DNA of 64,000 nt, from assembly GCF_014076845.1 (NCBI RefSeq), contig NZ_JACGUT010000058.1:124001-188000 (forward strand), in the 5' to 3' direction. Position numbers and translations under genes: made by a program. Shown one piece after another: positions 35,880-47,800 of this stretch (positions are counted from its first letter, which is position 1; every line of letters begins with the position of its first letter). The notes under the pieces are model-generated. The model searched no databases and was not told the DNA's origin. It was given only the letters and a program-made list of their open reading frames with translations. Source of the stretch: Colwellia sp. MB3u-41. Its GTDB lineage: Bacteria; Pseudomonadota; Gammaproteobacteria; Enterobacterales; Alteromonadaceae.

Positions 35880-38800
35880 TTATGATCTACGCTTAATTCG
35901 CTTTAAGCGACTTAAGCTTGTCTGTTTATTTACTTGTTGCTGGGCTATTTTCTTGGCTTTTGCTTCATCAGAAATAAGTGGCAAGTCTTGCAATAACTTA
36001 TCTGGTGAATTGGCAACAGCCTCTAACAACGTTTTATAAGAATCGATAAGTCCATCGATTGTTGAACGGTCAAACAAATCTGTATTATATTGTAAGACCC
36101 CGGTTAAACCCTGTGGGGTTTCCTGCAAGCTCATGACTAAGTCAAATCTAGCAATTGGTATATCTAATTCCATAGGTTCAAAAGTAGTACCATCAAGCGA
36201 TAACGGTACTGATGGTGCATTTTGTAATACAAACCAGGTTTGGAAAAATGGGGAATAACTGCTATTTCGTTCAGGCTTTATCGCATTAACCAATTGAGCT
36301 AAAGAAATATCCTGGTACCCATAAGCATCTAATGTTGTCTTGGCAACCTTTGCTAATAATTCATTAAAACGTATTCCTGTTTCAATATCAGAACGTATAA
36401 CTAATGTATTAATAAACAGCCCGACAATTGATTCAAGTTCTGGTCTCGTTCTATTCGCAATTGGTGTACCTATTGCAAAATCTGTTTGCCCTGAATGTCT
36501 GTAGAGCAGAATTTCGAAAACCGACATTAGCGTCATAAACAAGGTCACATTTTCTTCTTTACTCAACTGACTCAACTTATCAGAAAGACTTTGTGGTAAT
36601 AGAAAGTTAACAGCTTTACCGTTATACGTTTGTATTTCTGGTCTTGGTCTGTCGTATGGTAAAGACAATAAAGGCGCTACACCTGTTAATTTTTGCTGCC
36701 AATATTGCAATTGACGATCGCTTTCACCTGCATCTAAATACTCATTTTGCCAATTAACATAGTCGGCATGTTGCAAGGTTAACGCTGGTAAAGGCGAAAG
36801 TGCTTGCTGAGATTTTGCATGATATAGCGCGACTAAGTCATCAATTAAAATACCCATTGACCAACCGTCACTAATAATATGGTGCATTGCCATCATCAGC
36901 ACATATTCTTCGTCGGCAATATGGAATAACTTGATCCGCAGTAATGAGTCTTTTGTAAGATCAAACGGTTGCCATGCCAACTCATCAATCTGCTGATTTA
37001 ATTGTTTAGCTCTGTCATCACTGTTACTTTGCAAACTCTGACGAATATCCAAATATTCAAAATCTAGCGCGGGTTGCTCTCTGAAAAATACCCGTGGGCC
37101 GGCATCAGTGATAACAAATCGACTTCGCAACGCTTCATGACGCTGCACCAATTGTTCAATACTTAGCTTTAACCTGTCGATTTCAATATTACCAACAGCT
37201 TTCAATGCAGCTGCAACATTATTTAATATGCTGTGTTGAGACATTTGCTCAACAAACCATAAACGTTCCTGATTTTGTGATAACAACATGCCTTGATCGC
37301 CTCGTTCAATCGGCACTAGTGGTAATTGCATCACTATGGTATCGCTTTGACCAGCGATATATTTTGTCAAGGCATGAACCGTTTGACAGATCATAAACTC
37401 ACGCAACGGCAATTCAACATTTAACCTTTCACGGATCCGAGACACTACCTGTGTTGCATGAAGTGAATGACCTCCAATATCAAAAAATCTATCATGAATA
37501 CTGATCTGTTCACATTTCAATACGTCACAAAAAATACCAGCGATAATCTGTTCTTGCGGTGATGTAGGCGCAACAAATGTAAAGTCTGTATTGTCAAACA
37601 ACAAGGCTCTTTGTGCTAAAACCTGACGATTTATTTTGCCATTATTCATTAAAGGTAAATCGTCTTCGTATACAAAGTGTACTGGCACCATATATTCAGG
37701 CAATAAAGCCATTAAGTGTGCCTTAATCTTGTCGGTTACATTATTTTCTGCATTGTCATGAAGCTTGACATAAGCGAACAGCAGCGCATCTTCTTCTAGC
37801 TGTTTGACAATTACGGCACACTCATAAACGTGCTCAAATGATTGTAAATTAATTTCAATTTCTTCAAGTTCTATTCGATGTCCTCTTACTTTCACCTGAT
37901 TATCAAAACGGCCTAAGTATTCTAATTGACCATCAGGTAGCCACCGAACCTTGTCACCTGTTTTGTAAACTAATTGAGTTGAATAACCATCAATTGTTGC
38001 GGTAATAAACTTTCGCGCTGTCATTTCATCTTGGCCTATATATCCCTTAGCCAGTCCTTTACCCGCGATATATAATTCTCCTGCAACACCTATTGGTACT
38101 TGTTTAAAATCACGTCCCAAAACGAAACACTGACCATTGCTGATAGGTTGTCCAATCGGTACAGGTGCATTGTTAGCGCCTGACTCACAAAGCCAATAAG
38201 CACCATGAATACAAGCTTCCGTAGGACCATATAAGTTAATTAATTGCGCGTTTGAACGCTGATAAAAATCATTCACCATTTGACGAGACAATGCCTCACC
38301 ACCACAACCTACATGAGTTAACGACGAGCATTGTTCTAATCCGCCTTCCAATAGAAAACGCAATAACGTAGGAACAACCTGAAGTACCGAAATATTTTCT
38401 TGTTTAATGGTTTTAAGTAAATATTGAGTATCTTTATGACCGTCAGGCTTAGCCAGATGCAATTGTCCCCCCTGTAAAAGAGGTGCATAAAATTCCCAAA
38501 CTGATGCATCAAAACTACAAGATGTTTTTTGCAATAATCGACTTGATGCATCCATAGGAATGATTTCCTGCATCCAATGCATGTGATTACAAATAGCATC
38601 ATGCGATATCATTACACCTTTTGGCTGCCCCGTTGTTCCTGAAGTATAAAGAACATAAGCCAAATTATTACTCGATTGCTTTACATCACCAAGGTTACTG
38701 GTTGGTTGCACTGATAACTGTTGTTTGAAAGAATTATCGTCAACATTAACTATTTTTCTTTCAATAGATTGCGTGGCTATCCTTTGACGCTCTATTTCAG

Positions 38801-41800
38801 AAAAACTGATACTTGACGCAGATATCAAGATAGCTGCGTTTGCATTATCAAGCATATAAGCTAGTCGGCTCGTTGGTAGTTGTGCATCCAGCGGAATATA
38901 AGCACCACCGGCTTTTAATACCGCCAAATAACTGATCACCATATCAAAAGAACGCTCTAAACAAATACCGACACAGCTATCAGTTCCAACACCTTGAGCT
39001 TTAAGGTAATGAGCCAGATTATTAGCGCTTTGGTTAAGCGCTTGATAGGTTGATGTTTCCCCTTCCATCGCCAAAGCAATTGCATCTGGATTATTTTCAG
39101 CCTGCATTTCAAACATTTGATGCAATAACTGTTCAGTATCATAATCTCGCGCTGTTGCATTCCATTGCTTTATTTGCAATGCGTCTTTATTAGACTGTGA
39201 TGAAAAATCACCAATACATTCAGGACGTTTATCAATCAAGTCATTCAGCAGCTCATGGAAAAAGGCTGATAGTTTGAGGATAAATTGATCATCAAATAAT
39301 GCTCGCTGGTAATTAAAAATAAATGTCACAGTTTGCTGCATTTCTACCGTCAACGTTAGCGGATAGCTGGTCTGCTCATTCACTTGCACATTATCAATGT
39401 GCAACTGTTGATTTAATTCACTTTCCAAATTGCCAAGCGGATAGTTTTCAAATACCAGTAAACTATCAAATAATGCTGTGCCTTGATCTACTTCAGCATA
39501 TTGTTGAATATCCGCCAGTGACGCAAATTCATAGTTAGTTGCTGCCATGTTATTGGCTTGCAGTGTTTGTAGCCATTGAGCTATAGTTGATTTTTCATCA
39601 ATTTTCACCCGCACAGGCAAGCTATTGATGAACATGCCCAGCATAGATTCAACACCCGGTAACTCACTCGGACGACCTGACGTAGTTAAACCATAAATGA
39701 CATCATTCTGATCACTGTAACGCGCTAAAACTAAAGACCAGAGCCCTTGAATCAAAGTGCTTAACGTTACTTGATAAGACTGGGCAATAGCCTGTAAATT
39801 TCCCACTTTGTCATTATCTAGTGTTAATGAACAGGTATCATAACCTTGTCTTTCTTTATCAATACCTTTATCTAGCGTTTTAGGTAAAGCAGACACTGTA
39901 GAAAAACCAGCTAGTCGTTCTTGCCAGTATTTTTTGGCAGCCTGTTCATCTTGCGCGTATAACCAATGAATGTAATCACCATAAGAGGCCGACAAACGTA
40001 TTTCATTTTCAACTCCATCAACCATAGATTGATAACATTGCAATGCTTCTTCAAGTAACTTAGATGTACTCCAACCATCGAGTATCAGATGATGACGACT
40101 CCAAACAAACACATGTTTATTGCCCGCCAGCTGGATCAATGTTAATCGCATTAATGGACTTTGACTAAAATCAAAACCATTTTGTCGATCCTGATCTTTA
40201 AATTCACTAAGCTGTGAAGATTGTTGCTCAGTACTTAAATGACACCAGTTTTGTGTATCTACATTTAATTTAACTGATTTCATTACCAGTTGTACCGGAT
40301 CATGTGCTCCGCCAGAGATAATTGCAGTACGCAGTATTTCGTGACGTTCGACAACCGTTTGCCATGCTTGTTTAAACATATCTACGGCTAACGAACCGGT
40401 AAAATCACATGACATCTGATTTAAATAAATCTGTTCATTCGTTGAACTTAGCTCATACTTTTCAAGAAGTTCATGAAACAATATGCCATTTTGCAGCGGT
40501 GACAGTGGATACATATCTTGCAAATTACGCCACTGTTCAGGCGCGATTAAACTACGCATTTGGCTGGTAGACAGCAAATTATTTTTGAAATCAGTTGCAC
40601 ATGCGCCGCCATGCTCTGGTTTTAAACAATAAGCAATTAAACTTTGTAATGATTCTACATATTCATTAGCCAGATCAGTGATGGTATTTTCTTCATAGTG
40701 ATGACTGCTATATAACCAACGAATTTCTAATTCGCCATTAATTATCAGCCCCTCTACTTCAATTAAAGGATCACGAGGCGATGCTGGGTGACGATTAAGT
40801 CCTGTAGATTCATCTGCCAGCTCTAAACCAATCTTGTTACCTAACACACCATCAAATTGTCCGAGATAATTAAACGCTACTTGTGCTGGCTTAACATTTA
40901 ACAATTCATTTTTTCTAATATGTTTTAATAAACCGTAACTCAAGCCTTTATGCGGAATCTGATTAAGTTGGTCTTTGATTGATAATAAGCCTTCACCCCA
41001 TTCATCACTGTCCCAACGTAATTGCACAGGAAACATAGTGGTAAACCAGCCCAAAGTTCTGCTTAAATCAATGTCAGAGTCTATCATTTCACGGCCATGC
41101 CCCTCTATGCTAATAACACAACGAGGATCACCAGAAAAGTTACTAATAACACGTGTTAATGCTGTTAATAATACATCGTTGATCTGACTTCTATAAGCTA
41201 CATTCACTTCTTTTAATAAAGTATGTGTATCAGTTTCATTAAGTCTTACTTTAACTTCTCGCGCAGAACCTTCAAGATTCGGTCCGGTGTTCTTGTCAGT
41301 CGGCAAAGCAAGTATTTCCTGTGCCGCATTTTCTTGCCAATAAGGTAATGCATCGTTAACCGCTTTCGATTGACTGTAAAGCTCAAGCTGCTCAGCCCAC
41401 GCTTTGAAAGAAGTTGTTTTCATAGGTAAAGTCGGAGGGGGATTTTTTGTCAATTTACCTGTTGCAAGTTGTTCAAAAGTACTGACAAAGTCTTCAAGTA
41501 AAATACGCCACGACATGCCATCAATAATCAAGTGGTGAAATATAAAAATGAGTCGGTCACTTTCAGTATTATCAATACTCAGGCGAACCACTTTCCAAAG
41601 AGGGCCATCTTTTAATGAAAGACTGCCTTGCAGTTTATTAATTTTCGCTTCAATGGCGACAGATATATTACCAAGCGCTTTAATTTCATCAAAGATATCA
41701 TGCTGTTCAAACACATTAGCACCATTAAATTGCTGCTCAGATAATACTTTTTGTTGCCAACCTTCCTCACTTTGAACAAACTGACTTCGTAAGCCATCAT

Positions 41801-44800
41801 GGTGAGCAACTAAATATTCAAGGGTTTCAACAATTAACGCTGATTGCACCTGTTTGCCTAATGTAAACAGTACCGATTGATTCCAATATGAGAATTCCTT
41901 ATGCTCTCCGTCAAAGAACCAGCTCTGTATTGGTGTTAACATCACATCTCCTTCAACTGGAGCCTGACTAATTTGGCTAACAGATTCTTCTGTAACAAGC
42001 GCAAGTTTTACGATAGTTTTCATTTCAAAAAATTGCTGCATAGTGACCTTAAGACCACTTGCTTTCATTCGTGCTATTATTTGTATAGCAATAATAGAAT
42101 CACCACCAAGGTCAAAGAAATTATCTGTTAACCCTACTTTTTCTACCGCTAATATGTTGCCCCATATCAATGCTATCGCTCGCTCTACTTCAGTTACTGG
42201 CGCTACATATTTATTAGTTACTTGTGTCGTTATTTTCAACTTAGCCAGCGCTTTTCTGTCTAACTTACCGTTACTGGTAACGGGTAATTCATCCAGTAAA
42301 ATAAAAGCCGATGGAACCATATACTCAGGCAAGTTTGTTTTAACGATATCTCGTAGCGATTCTATAAGCACTGTTTCGTCTACATTGTTGGTATTTTCGT
42401 CATTCGCAACAATATAGGCAACCAAACGTTTTACTCCCGGATGCTCTTCCCGAACGTCTACTGAGCAATATTTAAGCACTTTAATATTAAGTTCTTTGCC
42501 TGCAAGCTCAGTGCAAGCAAGAAGTGTACTTTCAATTTCACCAAGCTCAATACGTTGGCCCCGGATTTTAATCTGCCCGTCTAAACGAGATAAATACTCG
42601 ATATTTCCGTTGGGTAACCAACGGGCAAGGTCACCGGTTTTGTATAATTTTCTTGAAGGAGATTTATTTGAAGGAAGCCTGTTTGAAGCTATATTATCAA
42701 ACGGATTTTCAATAAATTTTTCGTCTGTTAAATCAGGGTTATTTAGATAACCACGAGCTAACCCAACACCACCAATATGCAACTCACCAAACACACCTAC
42801 AGGCAAAGGATTAAGCTTGGAATCTAAAACATATAACTGAATATTATCAATAGGCTTTCCGATAGGAACTATGCCTAAGTTAGATTTTTTATTACAATTC
42901 CAATACGATACATCTATTGCCGCTTCGGTTGGACCATAAAGGTTAATGAGTGCGGCCTGAGAGCCAGAGTCAAAAAATCGTTTTTGTAATTCATAAGGTA
43001 AAGCTTCTCCACTACTAAAAACCTGTTTGACTTCCTTGCAACTTTCCCAGTTCGCACCGCTAAGCATTATGCTTAACATTGAAGGCACAAAATGAAGTGT
43101 GGTGACTTTGCTTGAACGGATCAAATCTACTAGATATTCAGGATTTTTATGACCTCCTGGTTTCGCAAGTACCATTTTGGCACCTGTCATCAGCGGCCAT
43201 AAAAATTCCCATACCGATACATCAAAGTTGTAAGGTGTTTTTTGTAAAACACAATCAGCTTCATCAATAGGGTAAGCACTTTGCATCCAGTTAATACGAT
43301 TAACTAATGCCGCATGCTCTACCATTACACCCTTGGGTTGGCCTGTCGACCCCGAAGTATAAATAACATAAGCTAGATTGGATTGATTCACATCACTCAG
43401 ATCCACAGGGTTTGCTATTTCTTGCTGATCTATACGCTGCAGTATCTCTGGTGAATCAAGACACAATAGAGTTTGATGCTCTACAGGGAGACGGTCAGCT
43501 AAATGTAACTGAGATAATATAATATCAACCTTCGAGTCATTCAAAATATAATTTAAGCGATTTGACGGGTTTTCAGGATCCATTGGCATATAAGCCGCGC
43601 CGGCTTTTAATATGCCAAAAATACTTATCACCATCTCTGTAGAACGTTCCATGCATAAACCGACAATCATGTCGCTTTTCACACCTTCTGAGATCAGTAA
43701 TCTGGCCAGTTGATTTGAACGATCATTTAATTCACGATAAGACAGAACTTCACCTTCATATTCTGTCGCAATCGCATCCGGTGAAATTTCAACCTGAGCT
43801 TCAATAAGTTGATGGATACATTTATTACTGGGTGAACCCACATCAGTGTCATTCCATTTATTTAACAGCTGATTTTTATCTTCCATTTTAAGTAGCGATA
43901 AATCACCGACAGTTAACTCTTTACCTGTAGTTATCTGTTCAATTAATAAATGAATATGTTTGATAAAAGCTTGTACAGAACCTGAGCTATAACGTTCTGA
44001 TTGGTATCTGAATTTAAACGCCAGCTGGTCGCCCGGCTCAACCACTAATTGCAGACCGTAATTGGTTTTTTCCATCGCTTCGACGTTTTCAATCTGCAAG
44101 TCAGATGATGCAGCCAGCTGCTTCAGTGCCGCATCAACAGGATAATTTTCAAAAACGATTAAACTGTCAAATAAGCTTTCACCGTTTGCAATACCGGTAT
44201 TTTTTTGGATGACATGAAGTGGCAAGAATGCATTTTCTTCCCGGTACACTTGATTCTTATGCAGAGTTTTAAGCCAATCTTTAATGGGTTGCTCGCTGTC
44301 AACGTCAACTCGTACAGGTAAGGTATTAATAAATAGGCCGATCATTGAATCAACATCAATTAAATCTGCTGGTCGTCCCGAAACTGTTGTGCCAAACAAT
44401 ACACTATCGTTACCACTGTATTGTTGTAAAATATAAGCCCAAATACCTTGAACAATTGCATTTAGCGTTGTTGATGACTCTTTTGCATATTTGTTTAATC
44501 GTTTTGTTGTTGCTTCATCAATTGAAAAATCAATTTCTTTCAATCCGGTTTCCGTCTGCTCGTTCGCCATATTTTCGATAGCAAGTACAGTTCTTGACTC
44601 AATACCCTGCAAGGATTGCTGCCAGTAATATATCGCGCTATCTTCGTCTTGCAAACTCAGCCATTCAATATAATTTTCATAAGAAACTGGTGCAGCCAGT
44701 GTTAAGGTTTTACCTTCTAAACTCGCCTGATAGCAACTCATAACTTCACTGAAAATAAGAGGTAAACACCAACCATCAAGCAATACATGATGGTGCGACC

Positions 44801-47800
44801 ACAATAGTTGATAGTTTTCGTCGCTATTACGCCAAAATGTAAAGCGCATTAAAGGAGATTGAGCGAACGAAAAGCCTTGCTTGCGGTCATTTTCAATGAA
44901 ATGTTTAATTTCACTTTGCTGTTCATCAGCACTTAACTGACGAAAATCAATTTGCTGCCAATTTAGTTCATAGTCGGATACAACTAACTGATGCATGATT
45001 TCATTGTCAACATCTGGTAGCGCGGTACGTAAAGCTTCGTGCCGGTTTATTACGGCTTCCCATGCAGATTTAAACAATTTAGTGTCTAATTTCCCTTTCA
45101 GTGTAAGAGATACCTGTGTGGTATAGGCTTGTGGATCTAATAAGCTATGAAATACCATACCTTGCTGAGTAGGAGTTGCCGGATAAACATTACTTAATGA
45201 CGGATATGCTTTTTGCCATAATGCCAAAGTATCACTGGTCACTTTTGCTAAAGGAAAATCCGAAGGCGTATAAATTTTTTCTGATTGTGCTAAACAATGA
45301 ATAATAACTTTTTGCAGATTTTCGCTTAAACTCTGATAAAGATTGTCAATCGTATCCGATGAAAATTGCTGTTGACTATAATCAAGCTTTATTGTTAGTT
45401 TGGAGTCAATGACTAAGCAATTAAAACCTAGTTGATGACTTCTTGGTCTTAACGGACTTTCAGCAAGTCCAACGCTATTGTTGATAAGGTTAAAGTCTAA
45501 GTCCTCATCTGTCGATTGGGATATCTGTCCAAGGTAATTAAACAAAATCTCTGGTGTATTTGACCTTTGATTAACCTCTGAAAGATTATTAATTTCAGAA
45601 AAATTGTTAAGCTCAGGACTTTTGCGTAAGTATTTTAAAATACCGTAACCAATACCTTTATTAGGAATTGCACGAAATTTTTCTTTGACTGTTTTAATAA
45701 TACTGCCAACATCAAATAACTCTGATGAGTTTAATACCAGTGGATACAGGCTAGTAAACCAACCTAATGTTTCGCTGATATCCAGCTCATCAAACAGTAA
45801 TTCTCTACCATGACCTTCAATGTGTAATTTTAACTGAGTTTCACTCTCAGACTGACCTTTCCATTGACCAAAAGTCATAAAAAGAGCAACTAGCAATAAT
45901 TCATTAATTTGTGTGCTGTAGGCATTATTACAGTTTTTTAATAAAGCCGTACTATCAGCTTCGGTCAATTCGATAACGGCAGTTTCTGTTGTTTCAGTGC
46001 TATAAGTGCTATCCGATCCCTTCAGCTCATCAACAGGCAATGGCGTTACGACACTATTTTCAATCTCCTGCCAATAATTCAGTTCTTTCACCAAATTATC
46101 ACTTTGACTATAATATTGTAAGGCACTCGACCATTGTTGGAATGAAGACGTTTTAGGCGCTAAAGAAATTTTCTGCCCAGCTAGTAATTGTTTATAACCT
46201 TGATTGATATCTTTTAATAAAATGCGCCAGGAAATACCATCAACAACTAAGTGATGCATAACCAGCAATAAACGACTGGCATTGTCAGCACAATTAAAAT
46301 AAACAGCTTTGAAAATATTGCCATCATTCAAACTAATGCTTTTCTGCGTTTGTAATGTCACTGCTTCAATGATGCCAGAAATGTCACTAGGGTCTTCATT
46401 CGACAGATTCACAACACTCAGTGTTTTATGAACACAATCACTGTCTGCAATGAAATGTGACTGCCAACTCCCTGCTTCCTGGTAGAACCTAAGATTTAAC
46501 GCATCATGTCGTTGATACAGCGCCCTTATGATCTGGTCTAACTGAACGTTATCAAGTCCATCAGGAACTGAAACACTTATATGTTGAATAAAATAATTAA
46601 GATCCGTTTGGTCGCCGTTTAGGAAATAATCCTGAATTGGTAACAATTCCATGTTACCGGTAACTGTGTCCTGAAGCGCTTCAACGATTGCTTTTGTTCC
46701 GACAACCTTAGCGAGCTGGTTTATGGTCTGATGCTCAAAAAGCTGTCTTTGGGTAAAACTAAGTCCTTGTTTATTGGCCTGTGCAACAACTTGAATAGAC
46801 AAAATAGAATCACCGCCAATTTCAAAGAAATTATCAAAAATCCCAACCCGTTCAAGACGAATAACCGACTGCCAAATTTCACAAAGTTTTGACTCTATTT
46901 CAGTGCTTGGCTCAGTGTATTCATCGGTTATAATTTCGTTTAGTTCACTTTGAAAATGCTGCGCTATATTCTTACGGGCTATTTTCAAATTTCTTGTTAA
47001 TAAGCCATTCTCAGTTGAAAATCTAACATCTGTAAAGACCCATTTAGCAAGACTTATATGAGAAAATTCTTTCTGTAACAATCCATTGAGGTGCTGTTCA
47101 AGTTCAACAACATCTATTTTTTCTAAAGGTAAATGTACTTGCACAACAGCCATTAATCCGCTGGTATCTTTATAAGGAAACAAGACACAATGTTGGATCA
47201 GAGAGTGTTCTTCTAAGTGTTTTTCTATAGGTTCAGGTTGGATCTTCTTACCATCACCCGTGATAATTGTTGCTTTTTTTCGTCCGATCAAAAAAAGATG
47301 CCCAGCTTCGTCAAGATACCCCAAGTCACCAGTATATATTTTATTCCCTTCTATACGGGTATCGTTTTCTTCCTGCTGATAATCAAAGAAACGACTAGTC
47401 AAAGGCCGTTCTTTAATAACGATCACTTCCCCATCTTCTACGATCTCTATTGTAGTATTAGGTAACGGTTTTCCTGTTGACCCAATCACATTACTATTTG
47501 GCGTATTAACACAAACAACGCCACTTTCCGTTAAACCATAAACTTCAAACAAAGGTATATTTTTACTTTTATATAATTCTAATGTTGGCAAACCAATTTT
47601 AGCCATACCCGTGATCATAAAACGAATATTCCCGCCAAATATTTGCTTTATTGCCGCCCCCTCCAGTTGACCATATTGAGCTGCGATTGATTCATAAAGA
47701 ATCGGTGGAGCAACCAAAATTGTCGGTTTTAAACGAGGTAATCCAGCAAATATTTGCTCTTGTGGCACAACATACATAGATGCACCAACAAATAAAGCCG

